A stretch of DNA of 64,000 bases, taken from positions 700,743 to 764,742 of the forward strand of contig VZRZ01002554.1 of the NCBI GenBank assembly GCA_013398175.1. The letters are read 5' to 3'. Under the pieces are notes generated by a model. The model ran no database searches, was not told where the DNA came from, and worked only from the letters and a program-made list of their open reading frames with translations. The translations under genes were made by a program, and so were the position numbers. Below are positions 22,601 through 34,140 of the stretch, piece after piece. Each line of letters opens with the position of its first letter. Positions within the stretch are counted from its first letter, which is position 1. This DNA comes from Climacteris rufus. Lineage: Eukaryota > Chordata > Aves > Passeriformes > Climacteridae.

Positions 22601-24700
22601 TGGTCTATAATCCTCCTTAAGTTTAAACTCTGTTTTCACTTGGAAATAAAGAGGCCAAAGCCCACGTATAGTGCACCCTGAGAGAGAAAATTGATGTTTC
22701 TGCTGCCACAGAAGATCTTTGTATTCTTGTTCCGGAGGAAACCCACAAAGCTGAACCTTATGCAACACATTTGGCAAACAAGGCTGTGGCAGGGTTGTGG
22801 CTTTGTGACCAGATGAAGTGACACAGAATGGGAAAGTCCCCAGAACTCAACCAAAGTGCAAAAGGGACAGATGTAGAAAGGGAAGAAGACTGCTGTTGTG
22901 GTGACATGAAACAACAAGGTCTACCAACACAGTGATAGGCTGGCAAAATCACTCTGCTGTCCCATAAGTGTCTGGCACACCTTTACCAGGGAGGGAATGA
23001 TCCAGAAGGTTAGAGAAACAGGATAAAATGAAGGAGGTCATCCAGTGAGTGGTCTGGTTAATGTTACATTGGAGGGCTGTCTCAAGATGAGGTTGATCTC
23101 CTTTAAACTGTATAGTATTTAGGTTTTTGGTACAGCCCACTGTATAGATCCCAGTTTAGGCAGTGGAGAAAGATGTATCTCTAAGGAATATTTATCCCAG
23201 CCTGCCCCAAAGATGGAAGCTATTCCTTCTTGAAAATATCTACCTTTCTTCATGAACAGAATAATCTAAACAGCTATTTAATTTAAACATCTATTTTACA
23301 AATTGCTGAAGCTGGTGGGATGAACATCAGTGTAGAAAAGAATGAGCCCTTCCAGCCTTCTCCATCTGTTTCATTACATAAACATTCTCCTGTACTACAT
23401 TTAAGAAGATACAAAAGTTGTTTTCGGCCATATGAGTAACAGTAAGTATTTGACAAGACTTCATAGGACCTCGGGCCTTTGTGCTGTATTGTTGACAAAA
23501 GAATTACCAATGTGGGCTATTTTCTTCTTTCTTTTGCAGCTAACAGAAGACGAAACAGTTTTCCAAGGATTCTGGTTTTAATGTAAATGTGTCAGTAGTT
23601 TTTTTGGAGATGAGAGCGCCTTTTACGAAACTAAGTTTTTAAAAGGCAGCCTCAATATACAAATATCTCACCATAATTCCCTTTTGTATAACTTCTACAG
23701 CACATATCAGCCTCATCTGAAGACAAACCCCCATTTTCTCTCTGGAAATGTTTGTCATGCCAGTGGTGGGGACCACTGTGGGGTCTGGAGCAATTGAGGG
23801 CTGTTAGTTTGCTTAATGTAGCACAGCTAGAGAGAACTTTATTCTTTGGCCTAAAATGCCCTGGAAGGAAGGGCAGAGAGGCAGCCCCAGCATACAGGGG
23901 CTGGATCCAATGTCACAGAGATTGAATTAATCTAAAGGAATAACAGCCTCTGGTTTGAACAAACTAAGGCTCCAAGAATGAAGGTAGGATGCATGAGTTG
24001 CTGGGATTGGATACCACAGCTGCTGTTTTGCTCTCCACAGAGCCCCACTTCTATGAATGGGGCAGTCCTGTCCACTTGCAGTTCTTCACACTGGGGAATT
24101 GACTCAGCAACATCCTGAGGCAGGATGCCAAAATTGACACCTTATGAGTAATCCAAGGTGTTCACATGAAGATGTGACAAGAGCAGCTTGCATATTTCAA
24201 GCGAGGCGTATCCTTCAGAAAGAGGTGAAAATCCCTCATTCTGGGAGTGTGATGAGGGCATTAGGCACATTTCAGTCATAGTTTTATATTCCTTTCTTGT
24301 ATTTTATTTGTCAGTGATCTAAATCAGAGGGCTCCTTTCTAAGTCTTTTCCTTGAGGAAATCCTTCCATGTTGTTGCTCTAGATCTTTCTTGTTTGTGTT
24401 ATACATCTCTTGAGAGCCGGTGATTCAAACTCTTCTTGAGGTCAGGGAGAGATACTGTGTACACAATGACATTTTAGCACTTTCAATCGTGTTTTCTAGC
24501 CTCTTCCTAAGAGTGATGTAGTCTCTGTTGGACACCAAGACCTTGAGGCTACAAAGGAATTTGGCACAAGACTCAGGGAACAACTCTCTGATTTCCCTTT
24601 AGAGGTGTTCTTTTCTCAGCACACCTCATTTCTGTCTCACTGAGAAGCCAGTTTGCTTTCACCGAGGTCTGCTGAACTTTTTACAGTTTCCTTAGGGATT
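19601..24700. other. long stretch without a recognised gene
   Basis: Roughly 5 kb with no supportable gene. The part next to the Gypsy relic (19600-20110) may hold its upstream coding region, but no motif is recognisable. A strong acceptor-like site (pyrimidine tract plus TTTTGCAG, ending 23539) is followed by a short frame that stops at 23579, discussed as a finding. A 25-bp tandem duplication lies at 21822-21871. Confidence 0.45.
21822..21871. repeat. 25-bp tandem duplication
   Basis: Two adjacent copies beginning TTCTCATACAAYCTTCTA lie at 21822-21846 and 21847-21871 and differ at only a few positions. Two copies only; no wider array. Confidence 0.8.
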
Positions 24701-24715
24701 TACATATATAATATA

Positions 24716-24753
<38 letters not shown>

Positions 24754-24755
24754 AA
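24701..24755. repeat. (TA)n microsatellite
   Basis: An AT-only tract with a perfect TA run of about 27 bases (24723-24749), preceded by imperfect ATATAATATAATATG units. It is likely length-polymorphic and self-complementary. Confidence 0.92.
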
Positions 24756-26456
24756 AAGACTATAGCTAGGACAGAAGGTGGCACAGAACAACACTGGTGA
24801 GCAACACTGGTTAAGTATTTCTGGTATGGAAAGAAGGATGCTCTGTCAATCTCAAACCACAAAAGGGATTCAGGAAGAAGAATGCAATTTCTCTGCAGTA
24901 ACTCAGCCAGAAAACCAAGGCTAATGAGCTTTTTCCTACAAAATGCAGGCTGGAATCCTTCACTGAGACTTGCAGACTGATGTGGTCTTGCATGAAGTCT
25001 TCAGTCCTCAGGGTGCTCTCAGACAGAGGCAGGGTGTTTCTTCCCATTACTTCATGAAAAAATAGAGAAGATATAGCAGTATTTTATCATGTTTACTGCT
25101 TGTTATGGCTTCTGATCGTTTGACCATCTTCATTTCAGGTTAGCCAGAGGAATTCAAGAAGACTGACTCCTCCAGTAGGATACTTGAACACTTTTAGGCC
25201 TCACACATGGAAGAATCTCCTGGGAGATTCTCCTTTCCTTTTCAACAGATGTGAAAGTCTTAAGCTCAAACTTGAAATCTCACAGGGAAAAAGGATGCTC
25301 CTAATTATCTTCTACTCCAAGACACTGTGCTTCAAAGAGGTCCATTGCCCTGTTCAGGATGGAGTAGCTGTCTGGAGGTATGGAACAGCCTCTTTTTCCC
25401 ACTTGGTGTTTGCAGGGATATATGCACCTCTCAGAAACATTGTGTCCTGATTCAGGCAGATGAAGTGGTGGTGTCTCTGATGAGTTGTGGTGAAGTATCA
25501 TCAGGGACAGAAGATCCTGATGAAGAATATTTTGAATGCAATTAATCTGTATGACTTAAGACAAAAAGCATCATTAACACATCCAATTGACAGGGCCTGC
25601 CAATACCCACACAACAGCCCATCCAGATGGATCCTTTTGCAAGGACTGAAAACATACTAAGAAGAAAAGAATTTCAGTTCTTCTGTTAGCCTGAAAACAC
25701 ATGAATTTTTAGAGGAACTATTAGTATTCTGAACATATGGCAACTCCCTGCATTGCCTGGGGAAGCTCTTGGCTTTCCAGTAGAAAAGCTGTTAAACCAG
25801 TAATGGGGGACTGGGTGTATCAAGTGTTTATGAGTCTCCCATCTGTAGGCCAGACAGAAACATCCCATTCTGAGTGTTTTGCAGTATCATCAACCCATCT
25901 GCAGAACTGTCTGTTTGACCCCGGTATGTGACGGACTTGGCAAGAAGCAAGAAAGAAATAGGGGTAGTGGGGGGAGAGGGAGAGGTGAAGAAAGGAAGAT
26001 GGGTGCAAGAGGAAAAGATATAAGGCGAGGAATATAAATAAGCCTGTTCAAATATCACAGAAGTGACATCATTACATTTCTTCACCCAAATCCTTCACTC
26101 TCAAACTCATAAACTAATTAGAGAGGTGCATTTTACAATTCCCTCACCCTACTGCATTAAAATCCATCTTTTTCAGCTGGTCTGGCCAAAGAGGAGGACT
26201 CCAATCACATGTTTGCAAGGGAAAGTGTTAGTGCATGGGATGATCAGCTATGTATCTGGAGGGACCCAGTTTTTACTGGTGAAGGAAATAAACAGCAAAG
26301 TAATTTTTGATTTTATTTTTTAAAATTTTCTTCTTTTTGACTTTGGGCAGAGTTGAACTTCCCACCCTCTTCAATGCTGTCATCCTGAACCATACAGACA
26401 TCTGGTGTGCAAACAAATTACAGCCCAGGCAAATGCTGTCTTCTAGTTAAGTCTGT
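24756..26456. other. no recognisable feature
   Basis: Ordinary AT-leaning sequence with short open frames only. A purine-rich GGGGAGAGGGAGAGG stretch occurs near 25969-25984. Confidence 0.5.
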
Positions 26457-26607
26457 CTTTCCTTCTTTCCTTCTTTCCTTCTTTCCTTCTTTCCTTCTTT
26501 CCTTCTTTCCTTCTTTCCTTCTTTCCTTCTTTCCTTCTATCTTTCCTTCTTTTCTTCTTTCCTTCTTTCTTTCCTTCTTTCCTTCTTTCCTTCTTTCCTT
26601 CTTTCCT
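26457..26607. repeat. (CTTTCCTT)n pyrimidine array
   Basis: Ten perfect tandem copies of the octamer CTTTCCTT fill 26457-26536. After a single interruption (CTAT, 26537-26540) the same octamer continues with small variations to about 26607. All bases but one are pyrimidines on the plus strand. Open frames across it translate to a meaningless Phe/Pro/Ser/Leu repeat, or Lys/Arg/Glu on the other strand, and are not genes. Long homopurine-homopyrimidine mirror-like tracts of this kind can form triplex (H-DNA) structures. Confidence 0.95.
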
Positions 26608-26917
26608 GTTGCCCTGACTTTTGCAGTTCTGAATGTTATTTTTTTGTAGCTAGTTTCTCACACTCTTCTATGTAAACATGGCCATGTTATTGTAACGGTA
26701 TCTTATAATTCACATTCCTTTCTCCTGGGCACAGAACTTTGATGGACATTTCCTTTGACCACTGTGATTGAGGGAGGAAGAACTCATTTTCTCCAATGAA
26801 TAATGATTTTTAAATGTATATAAAATAAAGAAGGCGGGTCTTGCTCGCCCCTTCCTGTTCTTTCCTCCTTGCTGGTAACAGGTGTCTCCGTCTCTTCTTT
26901 TGTGTCGTTACTGTGAC
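26608..26917. other. spacer between two pyrimidine arrays
   Basis: About 310 bases of mixed, non-repetitive sequence between the two arrays, AT-rich in its middle (ATGTATATAAAATAAAG near 26814). Nothing else is recognised. Confidence 0.6.
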
Positions 26918-27098
26918 ACTTTCCTTCTTTCTTTCTTTCCTTCCTTCTTTTTTTCTTTTCTTCTTTCCTTCTTTCTTTCCTTCTTTCCTTCTTCCTTACC
27001 TTCTTTCCTTCTTTCCTTCTTCCTTCTTCCTTCTTCGTTACCTTCTTTCCTTCTTTTCTTCTTCCTCTCTTGTTTTCTTTCTCACTTTCTTCTTTTCT
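26918..27098. repeat. second, degenerate CTTTCCTT pyrimidine array
   Basis: A second pyrimidine tract on the same strand built from CTTT, CCTT and CTT words, less regular than the array 310 bases to the left and interrupted by TTACC (about 26997) and CGTTACC (about 27036). The shared unit and close spacing suggest either an old duplication of one array or independent growth from a common pyrimidine-rich background. Confidence 0.92.
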
Positions 27099-27353
27099 GC
27101 TGCTCCAGCACCTGTCTTTGTAATAAATTAGTGATCCAGCCACCTTCAATTCATCCCAGAGGAAAAGAACTGGAAGGTTACAGTGTGATGACACCCCCAA
27201 GGCTAACAGCTAGACTCATAAAACATGCTATCATTAAAGCATTTCAGTTTTTATGATGGAAAACAATCTATCACAGTTAGCCATGGAGTCTTAAATACAA
27301 TTTTATTTCTACTAAAATGGCACTGACCGTGACAGGATACGGTCAATATATTG

Positions 27354-27422
27354 TCAACACACTTTATATATATTATATATATAGTATATATATATTCTCA
27401 ACATGCTTCTCAACACACTTTA
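27354..27422. repeat. TA-rich tract flanked by a 13-bp direct repeat
   Basis: TCAACACACTTTA occurs at 27354-27366 and again at 27410-27422. Between them is an AT-only tract (27365-27396) made of TATATATAT words that is close to palindromic. The right repeat is itself preceded by the related CTCAACATGCTT. This may be an expanded TA repeat between a local duplication rather than an inserted element. Confidence 0.7.
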
Positions 27423-28799
27423 AGTGGCAGGGATGTTTACAACAGCTCATGAAATCACTGACATCTGTAAATACCACACAACCATGCTCAGTCTTTTCTG
27501 ATTACTGAAATAATGATTCTGGGAAGGAGAGAGAAGTAGATCCAATGGGGTTCAGAAGTTATACAGCTGGAGGAGGAGAACTCAGAGTCCTCTTTCGGAT
27601 TTCACTTTTTTCACGCTTTATGTGTGACACAATTCTACTAAAAAGAAGGTGATGTGGGCAATCACAGGCCTCCTTTTATCGCACTGTAGGGTCAGGGCTA
27701 ACACTAGTGCCTTTTAAAGACCACTTCCAGGAAGGAGGGAATTACTTGTTACTGTTTCCCAGTCTGATCTGCCCCATCTTGTTCTTTAAAGGACATTTTC
27801 CCAGCCTTAGCTTTTCCACAGAATGGATTTTCTGTTTTTGAAAGTAAGCCAGAGGATAAATGTATCACGTTTAAAATGGACAGGTTTATTTATACTCATT
27901 GGTGTTCATGAAGTTCATTTGTAAGCCAAAATTAGATTATTCAATAAACTTTAAATAAACCAGCAAAAAGATAATCCTCTTAAAGAGAAGAGATACTGAA
28001 CAATGAGAACTATGAGATGTAATGATCAAGTGTCTCAGGATTTCAGAGATCTGACAAGTGCTGAGACTTCCATCTTATGAAGAAGGGAAGCTTTAAAGAT
28101 GATTTCAAGGAAGATAACTTTGAAAATTTCTGTATTCATAGTGGACTCCTTCAATGGATGTGGGAGCAAAATATGAAAGAAGATGTCTGAAAACATAAAA
28201 AGCTTTATATAGAAATTGATCCTCTTTCATAATTTATTTTTAACTTTTAACTTCAGTAATTTGAGGCCATGATTGCTGCCAGACTCACTGCTGGTCCTCC
28301 CGTGTGTCCAGTGCATCCTGGCAATCTTGGCTTGGCTGTGAATTCCAGTTGAGATGGGCAATGGCAAAAACTGACTGGTATGCACAAGGCAACCAAGAGA
28401 GATATGGATTCATATTGGCCTTCCAGATCTTCAAAGTACTGCATGCACTGAGATTGATGCTGGTGATTGGTTTGGAAGCAAATCCGATTCATTGCGGGTA
28501 GGGTTTCTGTCTGGAACCAAGGAAAATTGGTGAAATATGAGTGTTTGGAACTAATTTTTAATGGAATAGGAAGAACAGATGATATCAAGAGAGACTTCAG
28601 GATCTTGGGATGAACAACTAGTGTTCTTCTTTATCCTTCCAGTTGCAGGGAATGATGAGAGAAGAAACAGGAAGAGCCAGCAGGTCAATACATGGCTCTG
28701 AGCCTGGTGTTACCAGCAGAATTTTGGGGTTTTTGATCATGGGTTGATTTACATGACATCGGGCCTGCTAGCAACACCCAGGGCACAAGTGCTTGAAAG
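27423..28799. other. no recognisable feature
   Basis: AT-rich ordinary sequence with short frames only. No gene, RNA or dispersed repeat is supported up to the CR1 tail. Confidence 0.5.
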
Positions 28800-28878
28800 G
28801 GGCAAAAGGGTCTTTGCATAGGAATTGGCAGGGATCTAAATGACTTTTCTAACTGAAATGACTCTATGATTCTGTGAT
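28800..28878 (+). mobile_element. CR1 LINE 3' tail, old fragment (plus strand)
   Basis: The segment ends with ACTCTATG ATTCTGTG AT (28861-28878), two CR1 terminal octamers in plus orientation, and is preceded by GGCAGGGATCTAAATGACTTTTCTAACTGAAATG-like wording, which follows the CR1 3' UTR. Only the last 80 bases or so are recognisable, so it is short and much more diverged than the copy at 9.9 kb. The left edge is a guess. Confidence 0.65.
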
Positions 28879-29147
28879 CTAATCCAAAGAGGGTAAGCAA
28901 GGCTTGCCCATATCTGCCTTTTCTTCAAAACTGCCACATTTATGTATTGTAACAGCAGAAGATCTAACTTTTGGTCATAGAGAGTGAACTTAATTTGCTT
29001 CTTTTTGCTGAGGTTTCAAGATGAAGTCTCATTTCCAGGGTGGAGTGGTGATACATATATTGCATTTACAACATCTAAGCAGAGAACCTCTGTTTCCAGA
29101 GCTGTCAACTGAGCCTTCTTCACACTATGGAGAGCACTTCATAAATG
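28879..29147. other. no recognisable feature
   Basis: Short ordinary stretch between a CR1 tail and an A-rich run. Confidence 0.5.
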
Positions 29148-29171
29148 AAAAAAAAAAAACCAAAAAAAAAA
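29148..29171. repeat. A-rich run (A12-CC-A10)
   Basis: Two A runs split by CC. No retrocopy is recognisable upstream. Confidence 0.88.
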
Positions 29172-32100
29172 GAAGGTGAAATGTGATCTTGCTGGAATGA
29201 GGATGCATCCAGGACTGTGCTTTGGGTTGTACAGCCTTCACAAGGAGTCAGAACAAATATCCAGACTTCAATGCGGGACCAAACAGAGTTGTTCAGTCCC
29301 CATGGAGATGAGATGTAGAACTGGAGAATGTAAACAGATGTGGAGACATTTTGATGCATTTTTGAAAAGACAAATGACTTTCATGCTGCTATATTTTAGA
29401 GTTCACTCCATCCCCTTATCAAAAATATGATGCAAAAAGCAATAGTCACTTCATTTCCATTTCTTAATCTGTCTGGAGAGAAAAAGGCACAGTCGTCTAG
29501 TAGATGAGGTAACAACTGTTGGGAAAGGCTTGGAGAGATTAAGACACTGAAGAAAAAGGAAAGAACTATCAAGAAAGTGAGAGTCTGAAGGAAAGCACCA
29601 TGATAGATTGAGAGCTTGAAATAGCATGTGTTTATATATTATTGCAGGTGGGTTGATTAGCACATGAGAGATTCCAGCACAGCCTCATCCATCTGGAAAA
29701 GAGAATGCAAATGGTGAGTATCCAAGTAACCCCATATGGATATAAACATTCCATTGAAACAAGAAACTGTAGGATACAAAATAGGTGGAACTTCAGATTC
29801 ATAATCTCATCACCCTGTGTTTTTTACCACAGAGATTCACTCCAGGAAAAGGGCAAGGCTGACACGGTAAAAGGCTGGAATATTCTCAGAATCTGGGGAG
29901 CTGACTTCTGTGGGGGGACAGAAGATATGCCAACAGCCAAGTGTGTCTCTGCAGCTATGGGTACGATGGCAAGGCCCCTTGTTCAAGGACATCTCAACCA
30001 ATTTCAACTAACTAGTGTGGTCTGTTCAGGCCAATATTATGGATAGCAATAAACAAGAGGACACTGTGTCTCATCAGTCTCATGGATATAACTTTCTGCT
30101 TACAGCTGTATTTGGCAAAGGCCTGGAGGTGGTTATGGACTTTGAGTCAGTGGCTGGGCTTGGAAGGGAGCCTTCTGGCTTGCAGTCCTGCACACTAACA
30201 TCTAATCTCTCAGCCCAGAGGAAATTGCGGTGTCCCTTTGGGCCCTTGGTAAGACACCACAGCTTTGTTTGTTGAGTGCTTAGCTTTTGATGGGGATATT
30301 TGAAGGTTTCACGGATGGTAGTCAGTGACTCTCTGCCCTTTTTCTACCTGGAGGCTGCCAAAGGATGGCAGCAAAGAGGCAGGCGTTAGAGGGACATCAG
30401 GATATGAAAAGAGGGGGTATGTGCAGTAGAAGAACTGCTGGAATGGCTTTTTCTGTGAAAGAAATACATACTATCCTGGAAAACAAACTATCTGGAATAC
30501 AATATTTTCTGCAGTTTAGTGCTGCTAAAAAATGCTGCACTGGCATCTGTGCAATGTGATACTCCAAAGCAAGAATATGGTTTGTTATTACATGTGTGGC
30601 CAGGAGGACTTCGTGGTGGTGGAGGAGACGTCCCCAACTATGGCTGTGTTTAGTTTCCATGTCCTTTCTGTCCTGGGATAGCAGTCAGCAATAATTACTT
30701 CAGTGGTTTCTACCCTGCAATTCATAACCTCTAGGGACTATACTCAGCCCCACAAATTTGTTCCATGCAGGCCCCTTGTAGCAGGATGATGACTTCTAGT
30801 CTCTGCTGAATTTGGTGTAGATTTACGTGGGAAAGCTAGAGAAGAAATGCCAGTTCACTGGAGTGGCCAGTGCCAGGCCAGCTTTCAGTAATGAGCCTCT
30901 GACATTTGGAAACAATCCTGAAGTGACAGAGTAACAAACATAATGATCGATCTGAGACATATGATTTAAAGAACTACCAGCCACCAGATCTAGACACGAA
31001 AGGAAAACTGATCACTGATAACAACTGTTATGGACAGAAGGTTTAAGAATACCTCTTGATGACACAAGAATACGGGTCCATGTCCTTTAAATCTGTTGCA
31101 AATTCCTGTTATCTAAGTGTGATTTTCTTTAGAACAAGAGAAGAGGCACTTTCTTTTTGTTTTCTTGTTTAACAGAGCTCCTGTGCCTGACATAATCTTT
31201 ACACTTGCCTCCCCAGTTAAGTATCTTTTTTTCTTTTCCTTCCCTGGTGTTTGCATGAACTTGGTGAACCCTCATCACGTGTGGCAGTGTTTATATTTGC
31301 ACAGGCTGTTCTGCGTGTCTCTGTTTGTGTTGCCACCACATCTATATGGCTTGGCAGCAGCCCCACGGCTGTGTTTCAGCTGCATATAAATCAGCTTCCC
31401 TCCATCCCCCGGTGTTTCCATCTGTCTGTCTTCCCTGATTGCTCTGAAATGTTACAGGGCATGGAGGTTAACCCATAGCTGAACCCTTCAAATAGAGGTG
31501 GTAAAAAATAAAACCGGAACTTCTCCTCCACAAACTCAACTCATCAAGTTATGAAGGTGTGGGGTGTTTTGTGTTTTTGAAGGGAGAGGAAGCACCTTAA
31601 AATAGGGACTAACCCTTGCTGATGCAGTGTAGTTTTAAAGTCAGTTATTTCAGAGAAAAGTTGGTGGAGGAGCTCTGAGGTCACCTCTGGACTGTGGAGC
31701 TGGTCATCCCTTAGATTCTTCATTACATGAAGATTGCCCCTACCTCACAAAGAGTTAATTTCTACTCTTTCATTAATTATCATCTCTGGTTTCTTTAGTT
31801 ATAATATCATTAGTTAATTTCTTTTGTTAGAGGAAGAGATATGGAAAGGGTCCAAAGATTGGGGGCACAAGGAACTGAAGGTACCTGCTCATCCAGGAAT
31901 AAGGGTGTCAGGCAGAAACTGTAGATATTGATACCCTCTGTGGATAAAGACGTTTCTCCAGGGATCTCCTCCCAGACACAGTGTAGCTGACTAAATTGCT
32001 GTAAACCCTGGAAATAAACTTCTAGCCTACTCAGAGTGTCCATGGTTATCTCTTGGCCAGGTCTCTCCTCTCAGGGAATGGATACCCCAGGGGAACAGAA

Positions 32101-33249
32101 ATGGAGCATGTTGCCCTTTGCCCATTGTTACTAAATGGCCAACCCAGTAGAGAAGACAAGAACTAAATGGGGTGTCTATGGTGCTCTCAAATATTAGAAT
32201 TGCCTATTCCAAGAAACTAAGAAACAGCAGTAGGACAGTAGACATAGTACAGGAACAAAATCCCCCTGTTTCTTGGTGCTTCAGTCAGGTGTCAGATCTA
32301 AAAAGCAACATTTTCTTACTGTGCTTTTATTTGTTTGGTACTCTGGCTTTCTTCTCAGCATAAAACTGATATCAGGCCCTTCCCTTCTAAATGCAAGTGC
32401 TAGGAGTTCTTTTCGTGGATATCCTAGCTCTTGAAAGAAGAAAATACCAACAACCTGATCTCAGAAACGTTGTAGACTTGATAAACTTGAATTGGCCTCC
32501 CAAGTCCCTCAGAGTCTACTTCACAAGGAAGACAATGTCCTTACAAGGACAAATTGGTTAAAGATCATTTGTGACTGTGGGTTCCTACCTCTTTCCAGCC
32601 TTCTCTCAAACTGGGAGGTGTTTGGGCTTTTTGCTCTAGCTTTGCATAGCTGTCTGGCTGCAAACTTGGAATCTTCAAAAGTTATGTCAAGTTGGATCTA
32701 ATGCTTAATTTTAATAGATTCCAGAGAATGATGGGTGATGGCTGTTTTGGTACACAGATAAATCCTTCATAATAGGATTTTTCCTATTACTACATCTGTC
32801 TAGCAGTGCTGTGTTACTAAACCTTTGTTGGACACTGGGGGTGGCTGTGATTTAATTTTTGATGGGAGTAAATGATTTAGAAATTCAGGAAAGACAGATA
32901 CCCCTGTGACATAAACATCCCCTCCCATTGCAATTCTAGCTGGAAGAGAGAATCCTGGATTGTTTTTTAATAGTGCTGATGTCTCAGATGCATGTCTGAG
33001 TAGATGTCATTAAAAATCAGACTTACAAGAAACCTTAGACAGTATCTATCCACAGAAATCTCACAGAGCCAGAGTGGTGTTGATGTTTACCAGAATATTG
33101 CCATGAAAGTTCCTAGGATGCCACAGAAAGCATTGTCTGACCACTGAAAATAGATATGAAACAAGTGTATGACAGCATTTATATTATTTTTTTAATGGAA
33201 AAAGCATTAAGGAACCAACTGAGAACTATACTGACATATTTATATTTAC
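29172..33249. other. long stretch without a recognised gene
   Basis: About 4 kb of ordinary AT-leaning sequence. The longest frame is 113 codons (plus, 29705-30046) and matches nothing known. A good 5' splice-site word (ATG|GTGAGTAT) at 29713/29714 has no supporting exon. Confidence 0.5.
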
Positions 33250-33285
33250 TTTTTTTTTTTTTTTTNNNNNNNNNNNNNNTTTTTT
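33250..33285. repeat. poly-T tract interrupted by an assembly gap
   Basis: T16 (33250-33265), fourteen N (33266-33279), then T6 (33280-33285). The N block marks unresolved assembly inside a T homopolymer; the true length is unknown and may differ from 14. Confidence 0.97.
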
Positions 33286-34050
33286 GTGCTGGATTATAAA
33301 TTTTAAGTCAGTGTTGTCTAGTCTGTAAAAACAGTGCAAGAAAAGGACATGACTGCCAGTACAGGGCTAGATCCACTGGGATTCAGCATTTAGAAAGTGG
33401 AAGAGAAGCAATCAGGTGTCAAAAGACAACAGTAGGTTAGATCACAATGAGGAGACATCCTTCCCACCCCCTGGGGACTTTTTTGCTCCTCAGAATGAGA
33501 TGCAGCTGTTCAGGCCTTAGGACAGAAAAAAAAAAAAAAGTGCAAGAAAAGATTGATCTGGACACAAATCCCTGGCAGGGACTGGTGAGGATAGAAATCT
33601 GGAGAGTAAAAGTGCTGTGTTATAGCCAAGTTGGGGGTTGGGAAAAACATTCCGTACAGAAGGGATCCAGAGATTGCTACTGAGATGCTGAGACTGAAGA
33701 TTTTGCCAGGGGGGGAAATAAAAGTGGTTTGTGCCCCTCAGACTAACTCCAGGAGCTTCACTCATGCCTGAGAGTACTAGTCTGCATGCTGAGTTTTTTC
33801 ACATGGACATGCATTTACAGCTTTGACTTTTTCATGTTCATGCACTTTATAAAGCCATGATCATGTTTTATTGGGCTTTTATAAAAAGTACTCTTAAGTC
33901 TAACAAAATTCCAGCAGAACAGAAGAGGCTGAGATAGAGAGACATGCATGAAGGGAGAGACAAAAGAAGGAATTTGAAAAAAGGGTAAAGCAGAAATAAG
34001 CCCCATAGAGAGCTTCTGAGGCAAAGCTAAAAATGAGGCAGAGCTGTGTC
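33286..34050. other. A14 run and unrecognised sequence
   Basis: Contains an A14 run (33526-33539). Frames that cross this run on either strand are chance frames. Nothing else is recognised. Confidence 0.5.
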
Positions 34051-34140
34051 AAAGCAAATATTGATTTATACACTTTCAATTAATCCATAAACTAAAGGCA
34101 AATGTACATCTTGATTAACACCCAACACTGCCCTGCCCCA
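34051..34140. promoter_or_regulatory. short candidate conserved non-coding element
   Basis: A small AT-rich non-coding block with two closely spaced GATTA/TAATC cores: TTCAATTAATCCATAAAC (about 34075) and CATCTTGATTAACAC (about 34108). The spacing resembles homeodomain-bound enhancers, but the block is short and the call is inference. Confidence 0.18.

Noticed and set aside
26407..27256. Frames with Phe/Pro/Ser/Leu or Lys/Arg/Glu repeats
   Set aside because: Direct translation of the CTTTCCTT arrays; not proteins.
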